Below are positions 51,509-60,284 of a DNA stretch of 64,000 nt, piece by piece; positions within the stretch are counted from its first letter, which is position 1, and each line of letters starts with the position of its first letter. The translations under genes and the position numbers were made by a program. Source of the DNA: an uncultured Ardenticatenia bacterium (GTDB lineage: Bacteria > Chloroflexota > Anaerolineae > 4572-78 > NAK82); the NCBI GenBank assembly GCA_937127125.1, contig CAKZLO010000008.1, positions 1 to 64,000 on the forward strand, read 5' to 3'. A model generated the notes under the pieces. The model was not told the DNA's origin and made no database searches. It saw nothing but the letters and a program-made list of their open reading frames with translations.

Positions 51509-52864
51509 CTACGGTACAAACTCAGGAAGCCCCAACCGGTAGAAGCGGTTGGGATTATTGTAGAGCCATTCTGCTGCAAGCTGGACTGCTTCTTCCTCCT
51601 CCAGCCAACTGCTCTCTACGAGATCGGTCAGTGCGGCTGCAATGGTCTCACGCGCCAACGTCAGATGGGCCATAGAATGCGCAGGCGATAGGAAGTAATC
51701 GCCACCAAAGCCGAACACTTTCGTGTGTGGCACGGTGAGAACAGCGCGCTTGAGCAACTCCTGACTGTAGAGTGGATCTATCATGTGCACCCAGCACAAG
51801 TTCAGGTGCACATTAGGATAGTTCTTGGCCAAGAACAGAGCATCGCCTAAATAGGGCCAGTTGCCATGGAAGAGGTCGAAACGCACCCCTTTATGCAGTT
51901 CCAGCACAGGGGCCAGGTGGGCTGCGTTAGCTTTGTCCACTCGATTGCGTGCATTCGCTAGATGACCGGTATGGACCTGGACCGGGAGCTCTAGCTCGCG
52001 TGCCCAGCGCATCATTTGGTGAAACAGATAATCATCCAGCGGCTTCGAGTCCGGCCACGCGAGCTGTTGGCGCGGATCAATCAACAAACGATTGAACAGG
52101 CGCTCCGCATCGCTGCGGGATGGCAGCTCATAGGCGATGATACGCCGATAGGCAGATTGGTCTTTAAAGGCGACAACACCTTTTTCGACAGCACGCTCAA
52201 TAAGCGTGTATAGGGCTTCTTCATACTCTGCCAGCGATGTGATGCTTTGTTCGGCCAGGCTGCTGACAAAATCAATGAAGTCATACAGGCGGATCTCATG
52301 GTAGTAGGGCAGCGAGAACACTGGATGCCATATGATAGGCAGCTGAAAACGACCCTGAAGGAATTGCCGCAGCACTGGGCTGCCAAAATAGCGCACAGGG
52401 CGTTCCCACGGAGGCGGGAAGAGCACATCGGCGACCACGGCTTTGATGCCGGCCTCATCGAATAGGCGCAGATAGTCCGCTTCGTCTTGTCCGGCCAGGT
52501 GCTCTGCCACAAGTTCCAACGACTCTCGTGTTATCTCCTCAATATCATACTGTTGTTTCAACATCAGGCGCGTCACACGCGCGTAGGCTGTGTGCCGGCA
52601 GGCTTCCCAAAGGCGCTCGAACAGGGGCCATTTTTCGCCTGTGCTGACGTCGGGATCCTGTAGGAAACCGATTTCACGATCGGTAGCTCCAGCTGACCAT
52701 AGGTCACTGATCAGGTACATAGTCGTCAGAGCAGCGATCGGTTCACACGGCAAGTCTCTTAGGTCGCGCTCCGGGCCCCGCAGGTGCTCGTGGCAATCTA
52801 CAACGGGCATCTGCGCAATGCGATCGAGCAACCGGTTGAAGACAGGGCTAGGGGAACGTAGCAT
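51509..52864 (-). CDS. Amidohydrolase-superfamily protein
   Basis: A 451-residue metal-dependent TIM barrel. The first metal pair is in PVVDCHEHLRGP (HxH). Later ligands are likely in VQVHTGHLANARNRVD, FDLFHGNWPYLGDAL and VFGFGGDYFLSPAHS (the late Asp). The general shape, including the DYLRLFDEAGIKAVVADV and LNLCWVHMIDP segments, recalls uronate-isomerase-like and lactonase-like amidohydrolases of uncertain function. A role in sugar-acid or lactone turnover is inferred from context. ATG 52864 has GGAG 8 bp upstream. Confidence 0.8.
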   Translation of the reverse strand: MLRSPSPVFNRLLDRIAQMPVVDCHEHLRGPERDLRDLPCEPIAALTTMYLISDLWSAGATDREIGFLQDPDVSTGEKWPLFERLWEACRHTAYARVTRLMLKQQYDIEEITRESLELVAEHLAGQDEADYLRLFDEAGIKAVVADVLFPPPWERPVRYFGSPVLRQFLQGRFQLPIIWHPVFSLPYYHEIRLYDFIDFVSSLAEQSITSLAEYEEALYTLIERAVEKGVVAFKDQSAYRRIIAYELPSRSDAERLFNRLLIDPRQQLAWPDSKPLDDYLFHQMMRWARELELPVQVHTGHLANARNRVDKANAAHLAPVLELHKGVRFDLFHGNWPYLGDALFLAKNYPNVHLNLCWVHMIDPLYSQELLKRAVLTVPHTKVFGFGGDYFLSPAHSMAHLTLARETIAAALTDLVESSWLEEEEAVQLAAEWLYNNPNRFYRLGLPEFVP

Positions 52865-52954
52865 CAAAATTCTCCTCTGGTAATCTATCTGTGCCCCACA
52901 AGCAACAGCTTCTGAAATGCTGCCTTACCGCTGCGACACGCACAATGCACTTGT

Positions 52955-53830
52955 CTATGTGTAGAGTGGCAGCCCGTCTGTTCCGACGTCGAATACTTCG
53001 ATCGTACCGAATTCGTCCTCGGTGACGTAGAGCTTGTGGCTGCCCGGAGGACCAAACACACAATTGGTGGGCATTTTACCCTCTGTCTTGATACGCTCGA
53101 CCACCTGACCATCAGGTCCGAGCACTGTGACATCTCCTTGACCGAAGACGGTCACATATAGGCACCCATTCGCTCCAAACTTATGTCCGTCCGGGAATTT
53201 CATCTGAGCCGGGCTGTCTGGGTCAGCTACGTTGCCGAAGTATTGCCGGCCACTGACGATGTGACCATCTCGCCACTCGTAGCGCCAGACGATGGCCGGG
53301 ATCATCTCGTTCACATACAGGTTTTCATCCGGTCCAAAGGCAATGCCGTTCGGGAACTTCATTCCCGAGTCGATCTTGACCACCGCGCGAGTTTTGGGGT
53401 TGATCCGGTAGATGCGTCCATCCATTGGGCAAGTGGCCCAATCGGGTCGCACTTTCCCTCCCGGCGCGAAATCCTTAACCAGGATGCCCGAATCGGTCAT
53501 GTAGATTTCGCCGTCAGGCCCAATCGCTAAATCATTGGGGAAGAGAAATGGTTCGCCGTCGCACTCGGTTGCGAACACCTCAATCTGACCATCCATGGTG
53601 ACGCGCAGCAGTGCGGGCAAACTTCCCGACTCGGCCACCCAGATATAACCATGCCGATCTACTGCCAGTCCGTTGGGCCGACCAGTCCTGGCAATAATGC
53701 GCTTCTCCTTTCCATCGGGGCTGATATGGGTCACGCATCCGCGATCCGACCCCATCTCAACCACCAGGAAGCTGCCATCCGACAAGAGCACCGGTCCCTC
53801 GGGTACACTGAGTCCTGTACAGAAGATCAT
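52955..53830 (-). CDS. SMP-30/gluconolactonase-family protein
   Basis: A 291-residue six-bladed beta-propeller lactonase. Metal ligands are in LSVPEGPVLL (Glu), FLFPNDLAIGPDGEIYMTDSG (Asn), FPNGIAFGPDENLYV and KFPDGHKFGANGCLYV (Asp). These enzymes hydrolyse sugar lactones. It has no signal peptide. GGGAGG precedes the ATG. With the ApnL-like protein it gives the island two potential lactonases, suggesting more than one lactone substrate. Confidence 0.9.
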   Translation of the reverse strand: MIFCTGLSVPEGPVLLSDGSFLVVEMGSDRGCVTHISPDGKEKRIIARTGRPNGLAVDRHGYIWVAESGSLPALLRVTMDGQIEVFATECDGEPFLFPNDLAIGPDGEIYMTDSGILVKDFAPGGKVRPDWATCPMDGRIYRINPKTRAVVKIDSGMKFPNGIAFGPDENLYVNEMIPAIVWRYEWRDGHIVSGRQYFGNVADPDSPAQMKFPDGHKFGANGCLYVTVFGQGDVTVLGPDGQVVERIKTEGKMPTNCVFGPPGSHKLYVTEDEFGTIEVFDVGTDGLPLYT

Positions 53831-53915
53831 CGATCAAAACCTCCCTGAATAGTTTTATGGTCTTCGGTATGGGGAACGTGCGATGCGAAAATACATAGCC
53901 GCATCAAAGCGCCTT

Positions 53916-54566
53916 CTACCGTGATATGTTGCCTTCGATGGCGACAGCACGCACAGGAGATCCATCGCCGCCCTCGAGTTTCAGAGGAAGGGCAATGAAT
54001 GTCACCTGGTCTGTGGAAAGCGCAGTCAGGTTGGCAAGCCCTTCCACGATGACGATTTCAGCGTGCAGCAGCGCTTGATGGACCGAGATAAGCTCTTCGC
54101 GGTCGTCCATTGAGGCCACGGCAGGTGTCTCGACGCCGAGCAAGGAGATACCACGCTGGGCAAACCATTCTGCCAGTGGCAAGCTTACACGCGGGAAATG
54201 AGTGCGATAGTCTGGCAGGTCGGCATGAGCACTCCAGCCGGTTCGCAGCAGCAAGCGCGCGCCCTGAGTCACCTTGCTGGCGTGAGGGGCGAGATGTTCT
54301 ACTGTGATCAGCTCGCGTGGCCTAAGGAAGCTCAGGTCGATCACCCATGCGGGGCCAATGCATTTCTCCAGAGACAGATTCTCCAGTGTCAGGCTGCCCT
54401 CGAGAAAGTGTGCCGGCGCATCCAGATGGGTGCCGGCGTGGGAATGAAGGTGAAGCAGTCTTGTATGCCAACCTTTGGCAGCAAAGGTGGATTGGTCTTC
54501 GTACTCTACGCCTTGCATACCCGGGCGCAAAGTCAAACTCAAATCAACGATACGAGCCACAGTCAA
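53916..54566 (-). CDS. Cyclase-family (KynB-like) metal hydrolase
   Basis: A 216-residue protein with the signature metal-binding HSHAGTHLDAPAHF (about residues 41-54), IVDLSLTLRPGMQG at the start and LLGVETPAVAS later. The family includes kynurenine formamidase and various uncharacterised hydrolases acting on amides or lactones. It is placed between the SMP-30 gene and the ABC permease gene (13 bp from the latter), so it is probably part of the substrate-processing set. Confidence 0.88.
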   Translation of the reverse strand: MTVARIVDLSLTLRPGMQGVEYEDQSTFAAKGWHTRLLHLHSHAGTHLDAPAHFLEGSLTLENLSLEKCIGPAWVIDLSFLRPRELITVEHLAPHASKVTQGARLLLRTGWSAHADLPDYRTHFPRVSLPLAEWFAQRGISLLGVETPAVASMDDREELISVHQALLHAEIVIVEGLANLTALSTDQVTFIALPLKLEGGDGSPVRAVAIEGNISR

Positions 54567-54579
54567 CCACCTTACCCTT

Positions 54580-55407
54580 CTATTTCACCGCGCCTAGGGT
54601 TAGGCCACGGACCAGATAACGTTGCATTAAGAAGCTAATGATGAATAGAGGGAACATAGAGACAATCGAAGTAGCCCCAATTTCACCCCACTGCACCATC
54701 ATTTTGCCGAAGAAGTTCACGATGTAGACCGAGAGCGTTACGGCTTGCGACTTAGTTATCGCAACGGCGAAGAAGAACTCAGCCCAAGAGAAAATGAAAC
54801 AGAAGACCCCTGTGGCCACCAATCCGGGCGAGACTAGTGGAAGAGCGATGCGCCAAAATGCACCCAGTGGTGAACACCCATCCACCAGAGCCGATTCCTC
54901 GATTTCGCGAGGTATTTCCATAAAGAAACCTCGCATCATCCACACCGCATAAGGCAAGTTGAAAGTGAGGTAGATGAGGATGAGCGCTTGATGAGTGTCC
55001 ATCCATCTCAGCGCTTTGAAGAACAGCAGAAACGGAAAAATGACAGCGACAGGTGGCATAAAGCGCTGCGACAGGATGAAGAAGGGAAGATTGTCCCCAC
55101 CCACCCGGTAGCGTGCCAGTGCATAGGCAGCCAGTGAACCTATCAGAAGCGCCAGAAGCGTGGTCGAGGTAGAAATGATAAGGGTATTGCTCAACGCCTT
55201 CAGGCCGCCCGTCTTGATCACATGCTCGAAGTACACCAGGCTGGGCGTCTGAGGGATCCACACCGGGGGATTCCTCAAGAACTCATTGGGTGTCTTGAAG
55301 GCTGTCAAAACGATCCACACGATCGGAAACAGGAAGAACGCGAGAGCGATCAACGCGATGGGATAGCGAATAGCCTGCGACAACCACTTACGCGTGTGTA
55401 AACCCAT
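54580..55407 (-). CDS. ABC sugar permease, MalG type
   Basis: A 275-residue inner-membrane permease with six helices. The coupling (EAA) loop reads EIEESALVDGCSPLGAFWRIALPLVSPG, typical of CUT1 importers for oligosaccharides or sugar derivatives. The ATG at 55407 has AGGTGA 7 bp upstream. It follows the MalF-type gene by 148 bp. No dedicated ATPase gene is in the window; a shared MsmK/UgpC-like ATPase is common for such systems. Confidence 0.94.
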   Translation of the reverse strand: MGLHTRKWLSQAIRYPIALIALAFFLFPIVWIVLTAFKTPNEFLRNPPVWIPQTPSLVYFEHVIKTGGLKALSNTLIISTSTTLLALLIGSLAAYALARYRVGGDNLPFFILSQRFMPPVAVIFPFLLFFKALRWMDTHQALILIYLTFNLPYAVWMMRGFFMEIPREIEESALVDGCSPLGAFWRIALPLVSPGLVATGVFCFIFSWAEFFFAVAITKSQAVTLSVYIVNFFGKMMVQWGEIGATSIVSMFPLFIISFLMQRYLVRGLTLGAVK

Positions 55408-55555
55408 AGTCACTCACCTGTGCTTATGAACTACTATTGTCACTTACATTGCAGTGCTGGGCCCAAGACCCACAGCAGGAACACTTCATGTCGCACCCCA
55501 CGTCAGGTCAAACCTACGGAATGCACACTTGATTCGGTGACCTGCTCCATCTCCA

Positions 55556-56476
55556 TCAACCTTCCACCGTTGCTCTGAAGGCTTTGAGCAGATAGGTCAG
55601 AAACAGGGCTAAGAAGACAAGCAATACAAAAGAGGCCGCAGCGCCATAGCCGAGGCGGAAGAACTGATAGCCCGTCTGGTAGATGTAAAATGAGAGCGTC
55701 TCTGTAGAGTTGCCTGGCCCCCCGCCGGTCAGCGTGAAGATGATGTCAAAGAATTTCAGCGCATCAAGCCCCCGAATGAGAAGCGCCACAATAATGATGG
55801 GTCGCATCAAAGGCAACGTCATGTACCAGAGCTTGGCCCATCCAGAAGCGCCATCGATGTCCGCCGCCTCAAAGACTTCTGGATCCATCACAGCCAGACC
55901 AGATAGGAAAACGAGGAACATAAAAGGTGTCCACTGCCAGATCTCGGTCACCAGGATGGCGAAGAGTGCCGTTTCCGTTTTGGCCAGCCATGTATAGGTG
56001 AAGGGTTGCCCGATGATCCAGCCGATAATCTGATTGATGGGACCATATTGCGCGTCCCAAAGAAGCCGCCACGTGTAGCCCACCACTACTGGCATCACCA
56101 TCACTGGCAACAGCAGAGCTGCCACAATGACCCGCTTGCCTTTCATCTCGCCCGACAACAACTGAGCCAGGCTAAAGCCCAGACCAAATTCGACGCTTAC
56201 GCCCACTACCACGACGAGCAACGTGATCAGCAAAGAATGGAGGAAACGCGGTGTGCTGAACAGCTCAATATAATTGCCCAGTCCAATAAACGGTCGTTCC
56301 TGCAGGCCAATTTCCCATTTGGTCAGGCTCAGACCTAGAGAGTAGATGGTTGGGAATATTGTCACCAGCAGGATAACCAACATACACGGGGCGACGAACA
56401 TCCAGGGGATGAGATTGCGTTTTCTGCGCTGAGGCATCCCCGAGCTCATTGCTATGGCCTCGCTCGCAGCTGCCAT
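55556..56476 (-). CDS. ABC sugar permease, MalF type
   Basis: A 306-residue permease with six helices (PWMFVAPCMLVILLVTIFPTIYSLGLSLTKWE at the start). Its coupling loop is EVFEAADIDGASGWAKLWYMTLPLMRPI. TLTGGGPGNSTETLSFYIYQTGY is the usual MalF-family ending motif. ATG 56476 has GGAGG 9 bp upstream, better than a start 11 codons earlier. It partners the MalG-type permease and the binding protein. Confidence 0.94.
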   Translation of the reverse strand: MAAASEAIAMSSGMPQRRKRNLIPWMFVAPCMLVILLVTIFPTIYSLGLSLTKWEIGLQERPFIGLGNYIELFSTPRFLHSLLITLLVVVVGVSVEFGLGFSLAQLLSGEMKGKRVIVAALLLPVMVMPVVVGYTWRLLWDAQYGPINQIIGWIIGQPFTYTWLAKTETALFAILVTEIWQWTPFMFLVFLSGLAVMDPEVFEAADIDGASGWAKLWYMTLPLMRPIIIVALLIRGLDALKFFDIIFTLTGGGPGNSTETLSFYIYQTGYQFFRLGYGAAASFVLLVFLALFLTYLLKAFRATVEG

Positions 56477-56575
56477 TTGTGTCGTCCTCCAACCTCTCTT
56501 GAGAGTCACGTACAGCGTATCGTGAAGCCTATGTCAGTCGTCATCCAAGTAATCTAGATACCAGTTACATGTGAT

Positions 56576-56613
56576 CGGTGCCCCGCAGGCTGTCATGTGT
56601 CCACGGGGCACCG
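56576..56613 (-). other. Stem-loop between binding-protein and permease genes
   Basis: Perfect 10-bp arms (CGGTGCCCCG / CGGGGCACCG) and an 18-nt loop, without a T-run. In this position such stems often protect the upstream message or partly stop transcription, giving more binding protein than permease. Confidence 0.5.
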
Positions 56614-56631
56614 ACACGTGGGTGGTCTATC

Positions 56632-58116
56632 TTACTCCGTTGGCACCTCGACCGTGGGCCCAAGGCGGTTCCACGGGTTCTTCAGCCACTGCTCATACGC
56701 TTTCTTCTGATTCTCGACGCCGAGTCGCTCAGTGATGGCATCCCACTTGGCGGCTGCTTCATCCAGAGCAGCTTTGGGGTCTTTACCGGCGTATGCAGCT
56801 GTGAGGGCATTATCAATGGCCTCCATATATTCGCGCGCGCCCGGGATGCCCAGCTCATACTGGCCGGACATGCCTGCCTTCTTGAGGGTGTCAAGATACT
56901 CACCAGCCTCGGGCCAGGCGGAGCGGTACAGCGGCGAGCTGAAGTGGGACAGGCGATAGGGGTCGCGCAAAGCGAATGGGAGCATCACGCGCTGCAGACT
57001 GATATCCGGGCTGGTCATCCACTGGATGAACAGATAGGCCGCTTCCTTGTTGGCGCTGGTGGCGGTGACGCACATGTTGAAACCACCTGCCAGCGTGGGA
57101 CGCCCACCCGGCTGCGGCATATAGCCCACCTTGCCGACAACCTTGCTGGCCGGCACCCAGGCCAGCTGCTTGGCCGTGTCACCGTACCCGGCTGACCAAC
57201 GGCCAATGGGTGGCCACGTGACGATCATGGCCACTTTGCCGTCCATCCAGGCGCTCAAGACTTCCATAAAGCCCCACTTTTCGACGCCAGGCGGCATCAC
57301 CTTGTTCTGTTTCACCATATCGGTGAGCAACTGGACGCCGATGTCGCTGTTAATGGTGGCCTTCATATTCTCGTCGAAGAACTGGCCGCCGCGGCCGCTG
57401 AAGGGACCGACAAACCAGGAGTAGGCTTGACCCTCGATGCGCTGAATGGCCAGTCCGTAGAGCTCGGGCGCATATTTGTTGGTGAAGAATTCAGCGGCAT
57501 CGTACATCTGCTGCTCCGTCTCGGGAGGTACCAGCTCGTAGCCATACTTCGCCTTGAACTCAGCCTTGTTGGTCTCATCCTCAAATAGGTCCTTGCGGTA
57601 GTAGAGGATGAAGACGTCCCCATCGTCATACAGGCCGTAGGTAACGCCGTTGATCTTCATGACCCCTTCGGAGCGATAGACCGGCAGGAAGTCCTCCATG
57701 TCGGCCGGGTTCATGTACTTTTCGATGTAGGGATCCAGCGGCTCCAGAGCACCAGCGTTGACATAGTCCTGCATCCACATTGGGGACAGGTCGATGGCAT
57801 CGTAGGCGCCACCGCCGGTCAGATGGTCCTGCAGCGGTTTGGTGTACATGTCCAGATAGGCCAGCTCGATCACGTTGACCTTGATGCCGGTCAGCTCCTC
57901 CCAGATTGGGGCCATCGTCAGGGGATCTTGTGCTTGCAATCCAGCCTCACGCACATAGTTGATCGTAGTGCCCGCGAATTTCTTGGCCGCCTCGACGGCG
58001 CACTGTGATGAACTGCCCTGGCAAGGTTCCTGCGCGTACGCAATCGGAGCCGCCAGGCCCAGCAGCATGGTGACTGCCAGCAAGACACCTAGAACCTTGA
58101 ACATTTTGGTACTCAT
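56632..58116 (-). CDS. Extracellular sugar-binding protein of the ABC importer
   Basis: A 494-residue family-1 solute-binding protein. A signal peptide (about 1-28: MSTKMFKVLGVLLAVTMLLG ... IAYAQ) lacks a lipobox. Mature-domain marks include INYVREAGLQAQDPL, YDAIDLSPMWMQDYVNAG, FILYYRKDLF, GKVAMIVTWPPIGRWSA and LAGGFNMCVTATSANKEAAYLFIQWMTSPD. It delivers a sugar or sugar acid to the two permeases just downstream. ATG 58116 has GGAGGAGG 6 bp upstream. The ligand is not readable from sequence; context suggests apiose, apionate or a related plant-derived compound. Confidence 0.9.
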   Translation of the reverse strand: MSTKMFKVLGVLLAVTMLLGLAAPIAYAQEPCQGSSSQCAVEAAKKFAGTTINYVREAGLQAQDPLTMAPIWEELTGIKVNVIELAYLDMYTKPLQDHLTGGGAYDAIDLSPMWMQDYVNAGALEPLDPYIEKYMNPADMEDFLPVYRSEGVMKINGVTYGLYDDGDVFILYYRKDLFEDETNKAEFKAKYGYELVPPETEQQMYDAAEFFTNKYAPELYGLAIQRIEGQAYSWFVGPFSGRGGQFFDENMKATINSDIGVQLLTDMVKQNKVMPPGVEKWGFMEVLSAWMDGKVAMIVTWPPIGRWSAGYGDTAKQLAWVPASKVVGKVGYMPQPGGRPTLAGGFNMCVTATSANKEAAYLFIQWMTSPDISLQRVMLPFALRDPYRLSHFSSPLYRSAWPEAGEYLDTLKKAGMSGQYELGIPGAREYMEAIDNALTAAYAGKDPKAALDEAAAKWDAITERLGVENQKKAYEQWLKNPWNRLGPTVEVPTE

Positions 58117-58385
58117 CGGGTCCTCCTCCATTCATGGATCATAGAGTTTCAATGGTTGAGCAACTACACTGTTGTTCGTCATACCGCTCTCATTTCTGAC
58201 AGGCCATCTTTGCCTCCTGAGTAACCGTTTTTGCCCGATTTGCTTTTCCACTTGCGAACACGTCCGTCTCCGAGCAGGCCAAACTCGGGGACTACACTAA
58301 TCACGCGACTGCCACGTAGGAATAGCTTTGCCGATCGACCTCGAGCGATGTCTGTTAGGATGATCTTCTCGCGATAACGCGTGTC
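58117..58385 (-). other. Intergenic stretch with unused ribosome-binding sites
   Basis: This 269-bp gap holds no gene I can support. On the minus strand, a near-perfect Shine-Dalgarno AAAGGAGGTGA covers the end of the isomerase gene with no usable start codon after it. AGGAGGCAAAG precedes a five-codon ORF (ATG at 58207, M-A-C-Q-K). No clear promoter for the binding protein is seen, so its gene is probably transcribed from the 59.3-kb promoter. Decay of a small gene is one explanation. Confidence 0.4.
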
Positions 58386-59213
58386 TCACCTCCTTTCATC
58401 TGATTGGATGTAACGGCGCAGAAACTCGATCGTCCTTTGTGCGGCCGTGTCCGGGTCCGGCAGTGGCAACATTTCGGCCGAGACATATCCTTGGTAGTTC
58501 ATATCTCGTAGGGTGGCAAAGATGCTGTCATAGGGCATGTGTCCACTGCCCGGGTAACGTCGATTCGTGTCAGCAATGTGGACGTGCCAAAGCAGGTCGC
58601 CTGCCTGTCGCAATCCTTCTTCGATTGAGGCATCCTCGATGTTCATGTGAAACAGGTCGAGCATCAAGCCCACATTGTCGCAGCCCATCGCTTCAATGAA
58701 ACGGCGACCCTCAATGGCATTGGGGATGAAATCACTTTCATAGCGATTCAGGGGTTCCAGAGTTATCTTGACACCGCGCTCAGCCGCGTACAGGGCTACT
58801 TTGCGTAGACGTTCCACTGCGACGCTGTAGGGGTCAGCGACATCGCCCAGCAGGCGCAGCTGGCCACGCAACCGGCCAATATTGACCATTGCACCTAGGT
58901 AAGCGGCCAGATCGATCACCAAGCGCGTGCGCTCCTCCGCTCGGCGATACAGGTCATCGTCTGCCGTTACCAGGCAGAGGCCATCTGCGCCGAACAACTC
59001 GCCGGTTACCACCTGGGGAACCTCCAGCCCAGCGTTCTGGATGGTCGCCTTTACCCATGCCCAGTCCAACCCTGCAGGATCGCGCACCATGAATTCGATG
59101 CCGCGGTAGCCCATACGCGCTGCCTTGGCCACCTTTTCCTCAAATGTGCCACTGAGGAGAGCTAACGGCCCGTAAATCACGTCTGGTCCATTCACCACCA
59201 CGCCTGGCTTCAT
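58386..59213 (-). CDS. Xylose-isomerase-like TIM barrel (ketose epimerase/hydroxypyruvate isomerase type)
   Basis: A 275-residue sugar isomerase/epimerase. Metal ligands by pattern: ITLEPLNRYESDF (Glu), GLMLDLFHMNIED (Asp), WHVHIADTNRRYPGSGHMPY (His) and GYVSAEMLP (Glu). EPLNRYE and HVHIADTNR are characteristic of the D-tagatose/D-psicose 3-epimerase and hydroxypyruvate-isomerase group. It probably interconverts a ketose or tetrulose intermediate. It is the first gene behind the operator-bearing 59.3-kb promoter and likely leads the transporter operon. Confidence 0.88.
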   Translation of the reverse strand: MKPGVVVNGPDVIYGPLALLSGTFEEKVAKAARMGYRGIEFMVRDPAGLDWAWVKATIQNAGLEVPQVVTGELFGADGLCLVTADDDLYRRAEERTRLVIDLAAYLGAMVNIGRLRGQLRLLGDVADPYSVAVERLRKVALYAAERGVKITLEPLNRYESDFIPNAIEGRRFIEAMGCDNVGLMLDLFHMNIEDASIEEGLRQAGDLLWHVHIADTNRRYPGSGHMPYDSIFATLRDMNYQGYVSAEMLPLPDPDTAAQRTIEFLRRYIQSDERR

Positions 59214-59242
59214 CGCGAGCTCACCTGCATATCGGGGGCAGA

Positions 59243-59301
59243 GGTATGCTGGTATACCGTATGACCGATTCCATTATATGATCTCCATCCCTTCGTGTCA
59301 A
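59243..59301 (-). promoter_or_regulatory. Operator-controlled consensus promoter of the isomerase/transporter operon
   Basis: Minus-strand TTGACA (59296-59301), 17 bp, TATAAT (59273-59278): a perfect consensus promoter. About 8 bp beyond the predicted start lies the palindrome read on the plus strand as GGTATGC-TG-GTATACC (59243-59258), with one mismatch. It is the same element and has the same spacing as at 50.2 kb. Confidence 0.8.
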
Positions 59302-59342
59302 CTGGTAGAAGCTGCCGAATTGCCCACTGGAGAGACATTGTC

Positions 59343-60284
59343 TCATCTCTTTATTGCAACAGCTTCCCGAGCCGCTTTGACAATATTTGTAACAGCCATA
59401 CCGTATCGGTCCAGCAGGGCAGCGTAGGGGCCTGTTTCTGTAAAGCGGTCTGGGATGCCCACACGCTTTACCGGAACGGGGTATACATCGCTCACGACTT
59501 CGGCCACCGCGGCACCCAGCCCGCCTATGATGTTGTGTTCCTCTGCGGTGACCAGGGCACCTGTCTCGCGCGCGCAACGCGCTATGGTCTCCGCGTCCAG
59601 CGGCTTGATGGTGTGTATTTCCACAACTCTGGCATCGATTCCTTCGTTAGCGAGGAGTTCTGCGGCTTCCAGGCAGCGGCTGAGCATCAGACCGGTGCCC
59701 AGCAGGGTTACATCCCTGCCCGGTCGCACATCCACCGCTTTGCCGATGGTCGGTTCGTAGGTGTGGTCAAACAAGACCGGCACCTCATTGCGGTTCAGGC
59801 GGAAGTAGACCGCTCCCTGCCAAGCCGCGACCTGAGGCAATAGCTTGGCCACCGCCACGGTGTCGCTGGGCACCACCACGGTCATGTTGGGCAGGCTGCG
59901 CATAATGGCGATGTCGGTGATAGCATGGTGGGTGGGACCATCGAACGAGTCCGAGATGCCCCCATAGGCGGCCATCAGTTTGACATTTGCCTCCCCGTAG
60001 CAGCAATGGGTGCGGATCATCTCCAGCGCGCGCGTGGCGAGCAGGAACGCAAACGTATTGGCGAAGGGGATTTTACCGCTGTAAGCAAGACCGACGGCCA
60101 CATCCACTAGGCACTGCTCGGCGATTCCCACGTTGAAGAAGCGGTCTGGGAAGGCTTCCTGGAACATATAGCTGAAGTCCGAGTTGGAGACATCTGCGCT
60201 GAGCACAACCACATCCGGGTTGTCATGACCCAGCTGCACCAATGCCTCACCGTACGCTTTGCGCATCAAGACCAGCTCTGCCAT
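59343..60284 (-). CDS. Transketolase C-terminal subunit, AptB-like candidate
   Basis: A 313-residue pyrimidine/C-terminal half of a split transketolase. VVVLSADVSNSDFSYM, FFNVGIAEQCLVDVAVGLA (catalytic Glu), PFANTFAFLLATRALEMIR, SDSFDGPTHHAITDIAIMR, and TAEEHNIIGGLGAAVAEV. Split transketolases of this type act on apulose 4-phosphate in non-oxidative apiose catabolism (AptA/AptB), which suits the neighbourhood, but generic pentose transketolase activity is equally compatible. It overlaps the N-subunit gene by 19 bp. Confidence 0.88.
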   Translation of the reverse strand: MAELVLMRKAYGEALVQLGHDNPDVVVLSADVSNSDFSYMFQEAFPDRFFNVGIAEQCLVDVAVGLAYSGKIPFANTFAFLLATRALEMIRTHCCYGEANVKLMAAYGGISDSFDGPTHHAITDIAIMRSLPNMTVVVPSDTVAVAKLLPQVAAWQGAVYFRLNRNEVPVLFDHTYEPTIGKAVDVRPGRDVTLLGTGLMLSRCLEAAELLANEGIDARVVEIHTIKPLDAETIARCARETGALVTAEEHNIIGGLGAAVAEVVSDVYPVPVKRVGIPDRFTETGPYAALLDRYGMAVTNIVKAAREAVAIKR

